DNA from: Streptomyces sp. ICC1
GTDB taxonomy: Bacteria > Actinomycetota > Actinomycetes > Streptomycetales > Streptomycetaceae
NCBI RefSeq assembly: GCF_003287935.1
Contig: NZ_CP030287.1
Location: forward strand, 2,059,070-2,123,069
Direction: 5' to 3'
Length of the DNA: 64,000 bases
Part shown: in pieces, positions 42,045 through 50,182 of the stretch
Position numbering within the stretch: position 1 is the first letter of the stretch
How the letters are laid out: every line of letters starts with the position of its first letter
Translations under genes and position numbers: made by a program
Notes under the pieces: model-generated
What the model saw: only the letters and a program-made list of their open reading frames with translations
Told to the model about the DNA's origin: nothing
Databases searched by the model: none

Positions 42045-43712
42045 CTATTGGCGTGTGCTGCAGATTTGGTGAACGGTGCTGGGTTCGGTGGTTGTGGTGC
42101 GACCGGTCCAGCGGTTGGTGATCTCGACTTCGTCGTCGTTGTGTCGGGGGGAGATCAGGGCGTGGTGCGGCAGGCCCAGGAGTCGGGCGTAGCGGAGCTT
42201 GTCGCCGGCGGGCAGGTGCCGGTCGTCGATGAGCAAGCTCACTCCGTGGGTGCGGAGTTGGCGGACGAGCTGGTCGGTGCGTTCGCGCATGGCGGGGAGG
42301 TCGGCGCGCAGGACGGTGAGGTGCAGGTCGGCGGGTCCGGTGCCGGCCTTCCAGCGCAGGCCGTGGTGGTCTCGGTGGATTTCGGCGGTGGTCTGGAGGC
42401 AGCGGGTGATGCCGATGCCGGAGCAGGCCATCCAGGGCGTCTGGGCGGCGCCGTGCTCGTCGGTGAAGGCCAGGTTCATGGGGGCGGAGTACTGGCGGCC
42501 GAGTTCGAAGACATGGGCGACTTCGACCGCGTGGGTGTCGCTGTACTGGCCCTGGTGGCAGCGCACGCAGGTGGATCCGGGCGTGGCCTGGTGGAGGTCG
42601 GTGCCCGAGGGCGTGATGGCCAGCAGGCCGCGCCCGCCGTCCCAGGACATGGAGGTGCGCAGTCCGTCGGCCCCGTCGGAGATGGCGAACTTCTCCAGGG
42701 TGCTGACGGAGGTGTCGAAGAGGAGGACGGTGCCCGGGGCTCGGGCGGCGGTCCAGGGGGTGAGGGTGCCGGCCGGGGTGCCGTACAGCTCCGGAAGTAG
42801 GTCGGGGTCCAGGAGGGTGACGTGGGTGGCGCCGGTGGCTTCGGCGAGTTTGCGGGCGCTGACCTGGAGGTCGGAGCGGATGGCGACGGCGGTGGGCCGG
42901 CGACTGCCGTCGGGGCCGGTCGCGGCGAAGACGATGACGTTGACGACGGGTTCCCCCGTGTGGGGTGCGGGCTTGGAGCTGAGGACGGCGGCGTCTCCTC
43001 GGTTGCCGCAGTGCCTGCAGGCCAGGATGGTGCTCTGCCCGCTGTCGCCGAGGAGGAGGTGCTCGGTACTGGGGCCGGCGGAGATGCTGCCCCCGTCGGC
43101 GGGGGCTTGGAAAGTGCCGGTCAGGCCCATTCCGGTGAGGGCGGCCGCGCACGCGTCGTTGAGGAAGCGGGTCGAAGTCCGCATCGCCTCGGGGCTGGCA
43201 TCGAAGGTGTAGCAGTCGGCCATCGTGAACTCGCGGGAGCGCATGAGGCCGCCGCGGGGGGAGAGCTCGTCGCGGAACTTGGTGGTGCTGAGGAAGAGGC
43301 GGGCGGGCAGATCCCGGAAGGACCGCAGGCGGTCGCGGACCGTGGCGGTGGCGATCTCCTCGGAGGTCGGCGCCAGGCACATGTCCTCGCCGCTGCGGCT
43401 GCGGGAGGTCAGGAGGGCTCCCTCCCGCTGGTAGGCGTCCCAGCGCCCTGTCTCCTTCCACAGCCTGCTGCTCTGCAGGGTGGGGAAGGAGACCGTGTGG
43501 GCGCCGCGTTCCTCGAAGGCCCGGCGGGCGATGGAGGACAGGCGGTCGTGAACCCTTAGTCCGAGGGGCAGGAGGGTGAAGACACCGCTGGCGGCTGTGG
43601 CGGAGACGAGGCCGAGGGAGTCGAGGAGCTCCATCGTGGTGGATCCGGGGTCGGCGGCGCGGGGGCGGACCGGAGGCCACAGGGTGCTGGTGTAGAGGGG
43701 GGTGTCATGCAC
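42045..43712 (-). CDS. Prolyl-tRNA synthetase paralogue (class II aaRS)
   Basis: The 555-residue protein follows the bacterial ProRS plan: FTLLPLGLRVHDRL, motif 2 TKFRDELSPRGGLMRSREF (near residue 145), a divergent insertion, motif 3 WMACSGIGITRCL, and a C-terminal HGTP anticodon-binding domain (LLIDDRHLPAGDKLRYARLLG). Unusual features are two CxxC pairs, CRHCG and CVRCH, in the insertion region, suggesting a bound zinc. It is the last gene of a coupled operon and is followed 173 bp later by the tRNA-like gene. It would activate proline or a related imino acid and charge that RNA. The GTG start overlaps the GT4 stop by eight bases. Confidence 0.88.
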   Translation of the reverse strand: MHDTPLYTSTLWPPVRPRAADPGSTTMELLDSLGLVSATAASGVFTLLPLGLRVHDRLSSIARRAFEERGAHTVSFPTLQSSRLWKETGRWDAYQREGALLTSRSRSGEDMCLAPTSEEIATATVRDRLRSFRDLPARLFLSTTKFRDELSPRGGLMRSREFTMADCYTFDASPEAMRTSTRFLNDACAAALTGMGLTGTFQAPADGGSISAGPSTEHLLLGDSGQSTILACRHCGNRGDAAVLSSKPAPHTGEPVVNVIVFAATGPDGSRRPTAVAIRSDLQVSARKLAEATGATHVTLLDPDLLPELYGTPAGTLTPWTAARAPGTVLLFDTSVSTLEKFAISDGADGLRTSMSWDGGRGLLAITPSGTDLHQATPGSTCVRCHQGQYSDTHAVEVAHVFELGRQYSAPMNLAFTDEHGAAQTPWMACSGIGITRCLQTTAEIHRDHHGLRWKAGTGPADLHLTVLRADLPAMRERTDQLVRQLRTHGVSLLIDDRHLPAGDKLRYARLLGLPHHALISPRHNDDEVEITNRWTGRTTTTEPSTVHQICSTRQ

Positions 43713-44814
43713 GGGTTGCTCCGATCACCGTGTCGGACAGGGCGCCGAGGCGGTCGGCGGTGGCGGCGATGTCGTGCTGGCGGCTGTTGTCGGCGGCGGA
43801 CTGGCGGAGGATCGGGCGCAGGTGCGGGTTGGCGGCCACACAGTCGATGACCGCGGCCAGTGCATGGCTGTCACCCGGCGGGTAGGACAGGCCGCCGTGG
43901 CCGAGGGTGGCGCCGAGGCCCGGTACGTCGCTGTAGAGGATCGGGAGGCCGTGGGCCTGGGCTTCGATCGCTACGAGCCCGTACGCCTCCAGGGTGCGGG
44001 TCGTGAACACGAAGGCGTCGAAGGCCCGGAAGCGGGCCCACAGGTCGGCGCGGGGGGCGAAGGGTTCGAACGTGACCCGGTGTGCGAGGCCGTGGTGCTG
44101 CACGCGGGCCTGGAGCGCGGGCAGTTCGGGTCCGCTGCCGATGACGGTGAGGTGGTGCGGCTCCCGGGTGGCGGCGAGCGCGTCGATGGCGGTGATGGTC
44201 GACTTGTTGTCGTCCAGGCGCCCGGCGTGCAGGAGCCGCAGGACGCTGCCGGTGGTGGGCTCCGTGGTGGGGGCCGCAGGGAGCGGGATGCCCCACGGGA
44301 CGGTGACCAGCCGGTCCGCGTACAGGTTCCCGGTCAGGGTGTTCACCTGGTCGGCCATGGCCTGGTTGGGGACGGCGACCGCCGTGCTGGCGGCGACGAT
44401 CTCGTGGAGCACCGTGCGGGCCTGGCCAATCTCGGTGGCCACGATGATGTCCGTGCCGTGCGCGATCGAGATCAGGGGGATGGCGCCGGCCGCGCGGGCG
44501 AAGGCCAGGGCCAGGCCGAAGCCGAGGTGCTGGGCGTGGATGAGGTCCGGCTCCGCCCGGGTGAGGAGCTGGGCCACCTCGCTGGTCAGGGAGTCGGCGT
44601 ACCGCTCGAAGCCGGGGCCGTACGGTGCCTTCTGGGAGGCGAGGGGGACGGTCTCTTCGAAGCGGTGCTTCCAGGTGCCGGAGCCGGGCAACGCGGCGAA
44701 CGTGGTGTGGAAGCGGTCACTGAGGCGCGGATAGGTGTCGTTGCACCAGATAGTCGAGCCGCAGGAGGGCTCCAGCGGCAGGTCGATGCCGGTGAGGATG
44801 CGGTGTCGGCTCAC
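43705..44814 (-). CDS. GT4-family glycosyltransferase
   Basis: The 369-residue GT-B enzyme has an N-terminal acceptor domain (DLIHAQHLGFGLALAFAR, SIAHGTDIIV) and a C-terminal nucleotide-sugar domain (LLHAGRLDDNKS, EAYGLVAIEAQAHGLPIL with the EX7E motif). It is a retaining glycosyltransferase of the MshA-like type. With the adjacent PIG-L deacetylase it recalls the MshA/MshB order of mycothiol synthesis: GlcNAc transfer, then deacetylation. The GTG start overlaps the WbqC gene by four bases. Confidence 0.88.
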   Translation of the reverse strand: MSRHRILTGIDLPLEPSCGSTIWCNDTYPRLSDRFHTTFAALPGSGTWKHRFEETVPLASQKAPYGPGFERYADSLTSEVAQLLTRAEPDLIHAQHLGFGLALAFARAAGAIPLISIAHGTDIIVATEIGQARTVLHEIVAASTAVAVPNQAMADQVNTLTGNLYADRLVTVPWGIPLPAAPTTEPTTGSVLRLLHAGRLDDNKSTITAIDALAATREPHHLTVIGSGPELPALQARVQHHGLAHRVTFEPFAPRADLWARFRAFDAFVFTTRTLEAYGLVAIEAQAHGLPILYSDVPGLGATLGHGGLSYPPGDSHALAAVIDCVAANPHLRPILRQSAADNSRQHDIAATADRLGALSDTVIGATRA

Positions 44815-45545
44815 GCGCTCGCTCCGGTGGATGCGGTCGGGAGGTAGGTGTCCAGTCCGGTGCGCAGCATCGCGGCCAGCCCGGCCCAGCCGGTCGCCGC
44901 TACCGCGTCGATGAACGAGAGGCAGGGGATGAAGCCCTGCTGGGGCCATGCCTGTCCGTACTGGGGGTGCCGGTCTGCGAACTCGTTCCAGACCACGGAG
45001 ATGCCGTGCCCGGCCAGGGCGTCGGTGTCGAGGTAGCCGCGGGTGCCCGAACCGGCCCACAGCACGTGCTCGTCGGCCTGGGCGGCGATCTGGGCCAGCC
45101 GCACCGACTTGCCGCTGTCGGCCGTCGTGTCCATGTCGGAGGTGAGCCGCAGGCGGGCGTGGGAGCCGAGCGCGGTCGCGATCTGGTTGATGAGGTCGAC
45201 GTTCAGGTCCAGGAGCCAGCGGTGGCCGCCGCCGAGGGCGGGACCAAGGACGTTCAGCGCCTCCTCGACGTACGGGGTGCGCGCGTAGGCTAGGCGGACG
45301 CGGCGCAGCAGGCTGTCGGGGTCGAAACTGTCGGCAAGGCGGGTGTCGCGGATCAGCTGGCCCGAGGCGCGGACGACGGGGACCGTGAGCCAGGCCGGCC
45401 CGTCGGGGGTCTTGATGCGGTTGCGGTTGAGGAACCCGCCCTCGGTGTACTGCACGTCGTCGAACAGGGCGACGGTGGTGCAGCCGAGGAGGGCTTCGCA
45501 GAAACCCAGCCACGGGGCGAACCCGGGCTGCTCGATGTAGATCAC
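44811..45545 (-). CDS. WbqC-family protein
   Basis: The 244-residue protein shows the WbqC start (IYIEQPGFAPWLGFCEALL), FDDVQYTEGGFLNRNRIKTP and a late HPQYGQAWPQQGFIPCLSFI segment. WbqC-like proteins occur in sugar and polysaccharide gene clusters and are thought to be involved in amino-sugar acylation or related transfers; the exact reaction is not established. It has 4-base overlaps with the genes on both sides. GTG start. Confidence 0.87.
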   Translation of the reverse strand: MIYIEQPGFAPWLGFCEALLGCTTVALFDDVQYTEGGFLNRNRIKTPDGPAWLTVPVVRASGQLIRDTRLADSFDPDSLLRRVRLAYARTPYVEEALNVLGPALGGGHRWLLDLNVDLINQIATALGSHARLRLTSDMDTTADSGKSVRLAQIAAQADEHVLWAGSGTRGYLDTDALAGHGISVVWNEFADRHPQYGQAWPQQGFIPCLSFIDAVAATGWAGLAAMLRTGLDTYLPTASTGASA

Positions 45546-46270
45546 GAAAGCTCCAATCCGAGGGCCGGGTGGGAGAGGGTGAGCAGCGGTGTCTCGAACG
45601 CCTCGAAGGAACGGCCCGCCGCAGCGGCGGCCGGGCGCAGCCGCCACCCGGCGTCGGCGGCGCGGTGGCGGGTGTACTCCTCGCCGAGGTACCAGCGTCC
45701 GGCCTGGCTCTGATGCGCTTGCAGGGCCTTGATCTTGTCGTCGAGGACATCGGTGATGTCGACGAGGACGGTCGGCGCGAACTGGGATCGCGGTGCGTGG
45801 GGTTCGCCGTACAGGACGGTGCGGCACGTGCTGACCCGGGTGGCCGCGTTCGAGGCCGCCACAGCTACCGCGAGGTGGTCTTGGTGGTCGTTGGCCACCC
45901 GTGGGCTGTGGGTGATCAGCGTGGTGCAGCCGGATCGGACGAGCTCCCCTTCTAGGAGGGAGATCATGTGCCGGTCCGCGGTCAGGGCCCCGTCTTCCAG
46001 GCCGAGGCCGGACAGCTCGATACCGGTACCCGCCCATGCCGCAGCGGATTCGACGGCGCGGTCCTCCGGCCTCAGCCGCCGTCCCGCCTCGCTGTCCGCG
46101 ACCGAGACGCCGTTCGCGCCGTGGGTGGCGGTCAGGATGCTGACGCGGGCGCCGGCCTGGCGGAGCCGAAGGAGGGTTCCACCACAGAGCAGTTCCGCGT
46201 CGTCGGGGTGGGCCACGACGGCGACCACGTGCTCGCGCGCATCGCCTTGGGGCCCGGGCACGGCGGTCAC
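45542..46270 (-). CDS. PIG-L family N-acetylglucosamine deacetylase
   Basis: The 242-residue zinc hydrolase carries AHPDDAELLCGG (zinc His and catalytic Asp) near the start and the third ligand in HQDHLAVAV. The family removes acetyl groups from GlcNAc conjugates, as MshB, BshB and antibiotic deacetylases do. It would act after one of the cluster's glycosyltransferases. The GTG at 46270 overlaps the Dcd-like stop by four bases and gives a short leader before the AHPDD motif. Confidence 0.88.
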   Translation of the reverse strand: MTAVPGPQGDAREHVVAVVAHPDDAELLCGGTLLRLRQAGARVSILTATHGANGVSVADSEAGRRLRPEDRAVESAAAWAGTGIELSGLGLEDGALTADRHMISLLEGELVRSGCTTLITHSPRVANDHQDHLAVAVAASNAATRVSTCRTVLYGEPHAPRSQFAPTVLVDITDVLDDKIKALQAHQSQAGRWYLGEEYTRHRAADAGWRLRPAAAAAGRSFEAFETPLLTLSHPALGLELS

Positions 46271-46794
46271 CGGTCCTCGAAGTCGCGGTAGGACTGGGAG
46301 GGCATGGGCCCGGTGCTGTTCTGGTACTTGCCGTCGTAGAGGACGATCTCGCCGGTGGTCTCCCAGAAGGTGACCTGGCCGATCGGCATGCCGGGATAGA
46401 TCAGGACCGGGGCTCCCGAGCAGTGCAGTTGGAGGGTCAGCTGACCGTAGGACCCGAGATCGATCAGGTCCGCGGTCACATGGACGAACAGTCCCAGGCG
46501 CGCGATGGAGGATTTGGCGCGGATGATGGGGACCACGGTGTCGCTGCCGATCCGCTCCAGCGTCGGTGCGAGGTAGATGCGGTCCGGGGACAGCACCATT
46601 CCGTCCGTGGGGATCGGGTGTACTTCGAAGGCGTTCTCCCTGGCGCAGTCGAGGACTTCGGCGGTGTACCAGCCGATGGTGTCCCCGAGGTGGAAGTCCA
46701 GGCTGTTGGGCTGGATGAGGGTGGGGTCGTAGGGCGAGACCTTGATCTCGCCGCGTTCGATGCGGGCATGGATCTCGGGGCCGGTGAGGATCAC
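46267..46794 (-). CDS. dCTP-deaminase-fold protein with Glu-to-Gln active-site change
   Basis: The 175-residue protein matches Dcd: YDPTLIQPNSLDFHLG, the IIRAKSSIARLGLFVH segment that binds triphosphate, PGMPIGQVTFWE. In E. coli Dcd the catalytic Glu138 sits in the VLEFYNSG segment; the aligned segment here is TLQLHCSG, with Gln in its place. It may be a non-catalytic partner of the neighbouring paralogue, a binding protein or an enzyme with another chemistry. GTG start overlapping the paralogue stop by four bases. Confidence 0.85.
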   Translation of the reverse strand: MILTGPEIHARIERGEIKVSPYDPTLIQPNSLDFHLGDTIGWYTAEVLDCARENAFEVHPIPTDGMVLSPDRIYLAPTLERIGSDTVVPIIRAKSSIARLGLFVHVTADLIDLGSYGQLTLQLHCSGAPVLIYPGMPIGQVTFWETTGEIVLYDGKYQNSTGPMPSQSYRDFEDR

Positions 46795-47333
46795 GCGGCG
46801 ACCTCCCGTACGTGGGTGCCGGCGGCTGCGTGGGGCGAACAGGGGGAAGGCTCGCTGAGGGACCCGTAATAGCCGCCATAGGGCACGATCCGGCCCCGAG
46901 GCCGCCAGAAACTGACCTGCCCGATCCGCATGCCCGCGTACACGCGCAGCGGCTGCACGACGACGATCTCCAGGGTCCACTGGTGGATGGCGCCGAGCTG
47001 GCCGAGGTCCGCGGAGACCTGGAGGTAGGTGCCGAGCCGCCCTATCGAGGAACGGCCGATCAGACTCGTCACGAACTCGGCGCTGCCGATCCGCTCCACC
47101 GTCACGCCCAGGTAGAGGGTGCGGGGCTGCAGGACGTAGCCGCCGGGGCCGATCTCGATGCTCTCGGTCTCAGCTTCGCGGCGCGGGTCTACGGGGCTGC
47201 CGACCAGGGTCTTCAGCGTGCTGCCGAGGCGGTAGTTGTAGCTGTTGGGGTTCAGGAGAGCCGGGTCGAACGGATCGATGGTGATCGCCCCCGACGCGAC
47301 CGCGTCCCGGACCGCGGGACCGGTGAGGATCAC
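46791..47333 (-). CDS. dCTP-deaminase/dUTPase-fold protein, catalytic Glu retained
   Basis: The 180-residue protein is the sister of the downstream gene product: FDPALLNPNSYNYRLG, SLIGRSSIGRLGTYLQ and AGMRIGQVSFWRP. The catalytic segment reads WTLEIVVVQ, keeping the Glu. The family deaminates dCTP (some also hydrolyse dUTP). In this setting it may act on a modified cytidine nucleotide. The C-terminal 25 residues are longer than usual and may close over the site. GTG start, 4-base overlap with the oxygenase gene. Confidence 0.87.
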   Translation of the reverse strand: MILTGPAVRDAVASGAITIDPFDPALLNPNSYNYRLGSTLKTLVGSPVDPRREAETESIEIGPGGYVLQPRTLYLGVTVERIGSAEFVTSLIGRSSIGRLGTYLQVSADLGQLGAIHQWTLEIVVVQPLRVYAGMRIGQVSFWRPRGRIVPYGGYYGSLSEPSPCSPHAAAGTHVREVAA

Positions 47334-48130
47334 AGGACGCCTCCGACATAGGTCTGCTGCAGGAGCCGCCTCTCGTCCGGGGCGACCGTCTCCTGGCCCA
47401 GGCCGAGCGGCATGCGGCCGTGGGCGTAGCGGTGCTGGTCGAAGACGAGCAGCTGGCCGGGCAGCAGGCGCACCGCGATGCGCTGGTGCTCGACACAGGC
47501 GACGAGTCGGCCGAAGGCATCCGCAATGCGCCGCTGGTCGGCGTCGTTCGCCAGGAGTTCGCCCCGTTCCAGATGCGGCTGCATCTTCGCGGTGAACCGG
47601 ACCGGCCCTTCCCCGCCGGCCGGAGGAAGGACCGCGAACCGCTCCAGGCTGGATCCGACTCCGTGTACGCCCTCGTCGGTGAAGTACGAGTAGACCGGCT
47701 CGGACAGCAGCCTGCGGTCAACGTCGGTGAGGCTCTCGACGGCCGCCCACATGTCGGCCAGGGCCGATGCGCCGCCGCCACGCGGGTCCGAGCGCACGCA
47801 GTACAGGGCGATATAGCGGGGCATCAGGGTCCGGTCGACGAGGTCGACGTGGAGCCGGTTCTCACCCACACCGTGCGTGCGCCCCGGGTCGGCGTCGGTG
47901 CGAACGCTCAGCGTGCTCCAGCATCCGTCCTGCGGGTACACCGCCAGAACCGGGCCCAGGGCGGAGAGCAGGCTGAGCCCCAGCTCCATGTTGAGGGCGT
48001 GTGCGGCCGGGTCCTCGAAGGCGATCAGGGCCCGGCCGTTCCCGGCCCCGGACAGGTGATCGGTGAAGTCCCGCGGAGCCGTCGCGCCCCGCGTCAGGTC
48101 TCGGCTCGGAAGAGGGCTGAAGTCGTTCAT
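47330..48130 (-). CDS. 2-oxoglutarate/Fe(II)-dependent oxygenase (TauD/CAS-like)
   Basis: The 266-residue protein has the Fe(II) ligand pair HVD in GENRLHVDLVDRT and a late His in FDQHRYAHGRMP with an Arg nearby for 2-oxoglutarate. This matches clavaminate-synthase-like oxygenases, common tailoring enzymes that hydroxylate or desaturate amino acids or nucleosides. The ATG at 48130 overlaps the phosphatase stop (ATGA). Substrate unknown; a charged amino acid or a nucleoside are candidates from context. Confidence 0.85.
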   Translation of the reverse strand: MNDFSPLPSRDLTRGATAPRDFTDHLSGAGNGRALIAFEDPAAHALNMELGLSLLSALGPVLAVYPQDGCWSTLSVRTDADPGRTHGVGENRLHVDLVDRTLMPRYIALYCVRSDPRGGGASALADMWAAVESLTDVDRRLLSEPVYSYFTDEGVHGVGSSLERFAVLPPAGGEGPVRFTAKMQPHLERGELLANDADQRRIADAFGRLVACVEHQRIAVRLLPGQLLVFDQHRYAHGRMPLGLGQETVAPDERRLLQQTYVGGVL

Positions 48131-49305
48131 GGGGACGTCTCCTCGGTGAGGCGGGTGAGGATGCCGCGCAGGGTGCACGGCGGGTCGGCCGGCCGGTATG
48201 ACAGGCCCAGCCGGTCGGCGAGGTAGCGGGTGGTGGAGACGACGGCCGGTTCTGCCGGCGGCGTCTCGGGGGCGCTCGTCACGTCCTCACCGAGCACGGA
48301 GGCCAGGTTGGCCAGAGCCCGCGCGTCCTGCAGGCCGTCGAGGACGACGATGTCGCTGTCGAAGGGCGCGCAGTTCAGCAGGTCGATACGCAGGACGTCC
48401 GCGGGCAGGCCGGTGCGCAGGCTGAAGGTGTTGACGAGGAAGGCGCCGGCCTTGGTTTCGCCCACGGCTTGTCGCGCGAGGGCACGAGCGGCGTGCTCGC
48501 GGTCCGGCAGCGGCATGGGCAGCGTGCCGACGCGGTCCGACCCCCAGCGGAGGAAGGCGTCGACATCCTCCGCGAGCCCTTCGGCCGGCTCGGTGCCGGA
48601 GCTGAACGTGTCGATCGTGACGCGGTGGGAGCCCACCTTGTCCAGGCCCAGGCGCAGCAGCCCCATGCCGGTCTCCGGCGCCTTGGCGACGTGCCGGCCG
48701 CGGGAGCACCAGTGGGAGGACGGGCTGTGGCAGTGGCCGGCGATGACCACCGTGAGGGGCCAGTCCTGGTCCTGGTCGGTGATGTCGTGCGCGAACCCGG
48801 AGTGGCTGACGCCGACGACGAGGTCCGCACCGGCCTCCAGGAGCCGGTCCCGCTCTGCCGCGATCAGCTCGGCGGTCGGCTCCGCGTAGGTGAATCCGGA
48901 CCGCTCCGAGCGCGGGACCGCGTTGAAGGCCTGCCGGCCGAGGTAGCCGACGATGCCGATGGCCAGCTCGCGGCCGCGCAGCACCAGACCGCTCTCCCAC
49001 CTCCCACGGAAAGACGCCGGCGGGCGCAGGTTCGCACAGACCAGGGGAGGGAACAGGTCAGGGCGGTCCAGGCTCATCAGGTCGGCGAGGTCGTGGTTCC
49101 CGGGCACGACCGCGTCGTAGTGCTCACGGAGGATCCGCTCTTCGACCCGGCCCCCGGAGAACTCGTGGAAGGCGTTGCCACCGAAGAAGTCGCCGGCGTC
49201 CACGACCAGGGCCCCGGCCTGCCTCCGCTCACGCAGGGCGGCCAGCATCTCGGCGCCGTCGGGAACGGAGGAGTGGAAGCAGCCGGTCGCGATCAGCTCT
49301 TGCAT
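48127..49305 (-). CDS. Calcineurin-like metallophosphatase (5'-nucleotidase family)
   Basis: The 392-residue protein resembles UshA/5'-nucleotidases without a signal peptide. Metal motifs in order are VDAGDFFGGNAFHE, PGNHDLADL, GVSHSGFAHD and IAGHCHS. A C-terminal nucleotide-binding-type domain covers about 255-392. Being cytoplasmic, it probably removes phosphate from a pathway nucleotide or sugar phosphate rather than scavenging outside the cell. The ATG start lies 5 bp after the methyltransferase stop. Confidence 0.85.
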   Translation of the reverse strand: MQELIATGCFHSSVPDGAEMLAALRERRQAGALVVDAGDFFGGNAFHEFSGGRVEERILREHYDAVVPGNHDLADLMSLDRPDLFPPLVCANLRPPASFRGRWESGLVLRGRELAIGIVGYLGRQAFNAVPRSERSGFTYAEPTAELIAAERDRLLEAGADLVVGVSHSGFAHDITDQDQDWPLTVVIAGHCHSPSSHWCSRGRHVAKAPETGMGLLRLGLDKVGSHRVTIDTFSSGTEPAEGLAEDVDAFLRWGSDRVGTLPMPLPDREHAARALARQAVGETKAGAFLVNTFSLRTGLPADVLRIDLLNCAPFDSDIVVLDGLQDARALANLASVLGEDVTSAPETPPAEPAVVSTTRYLADRLGLSYRPADPPCTLRGILTRLTEETSP

Positions 49306-49310
49306 GTTCC

Positions 49311-49916
49311 TCAGCCCCGCTCGATCGCCACGACACGAAGAACGGACGGCGCCGACGGCCAGAAGTCGGAGCGGGAAATGCCATCGACCTCCTCCAGCCG
49401 AAGGCCGCCGCCTTCCTCGTCGAGCTGCGCCATGGTCTGCCGGGTGATCACGACCAGCCCCCGCTCCACCCGCAGCGACGTGAAGACGTGCCGGATCAGA
49501 GCTGTGGAGAGGTCGGCGTCGAAGGGCATGATCGCCAGGAGGTGCGTCCCGGCAGCCAGGCCCCCGTCCAGGTCGACGGCCCGGACATCGGCGATGGTCA
49601 CTCGCGTGCCCTCGCCGAAGCCGGAGAGTCGGCCGGTCAGGTGGGCCCCCAGCCGGTCGTCCTTCTCCACCGCCCACAGGGGGTGCCCGGCACTGGCCGC
49701 GGCAAGCGACAGGGTCCCCAGCCCAGCGCCGACTTCCAGTACAGGCCGACCCTTGGGGATGGCAGCGGATGCGAGCAAGCGCAGCGCCGCGTCCTCATGG
49801 CGCAGGAAGTACTGGCCCAAGTCCGCCCGTGTGGTGAAGCCCGCCGCTGCGACAGCCTCTGCCGCCGAGGGGGCCGACGGCTCCGCCAGGCCCCGGGCCG
49901 GTGCGATCTCGATCAA
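49311..49916 (-). CDS. KsgA/Erm-like SAM-dependent methyltransferase
   Basis: About 201 residues from a TTG start at 49916 (the frame is open to a TTG at 49985). It has ADLGQYFLRHEDAALRLLAS, typical of the start of rRNA adenine dimethyltransferases, the SAM motif LEVGAGLGTLSLAAA, and acidic VEKDDRL. The target-base motif NLPY/F is altered to IMPF, so the target may not be an rRNA adenine. It is the first gene of the coupled minus-strand operon, so it could be a resistance rRNA methylase or act on the tRNA-like gene product. The TTG at 49916 is favoured by an upstream GAAGGGA. Confidence 0.78.
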   Translation of the reverse strand: MIEIAPARGLAEPSAPSAAEAVAAAGFTTRADLGQYFLRHEDAALRLLASAAIPKGRPVLEVGAGLGTLSLAAASAGHPLWAVEKDDRLGAHLTGRLSGFGEGTRVTIADVRAVDLDGGLAAGTHLLAIMPFDADLSTALIRHVFTSLRVERGLVVITRQTMAQLDEEGGGLRLEEVDGISRSDFWPSAPSVLRVVAIERG

Positions 49917-50182
49917 CTCGGTTGTCCCTTCAAGGAGCAGCGCAAGGACACGCCGCGAGGGGGAACTGCATGGAGGGAATGGCAAGGCCGGATACGGGGA
50001 GAGGCCGGTCTGGGCCTCGTGCCGCTTGGCGTGTGCGTCACAGGAAACCGGTCCCGCAGGCTTTGCGGGAGGCGAACTAGGGGGGCGAACTCACCACGAA
50101 CCAATGCGCCCCCAGCACCTGGCGCCCTACGCTCAAATCCACCTTCGAAGCACGGGCGCGACACTCGAACAGGGAGGGACCC

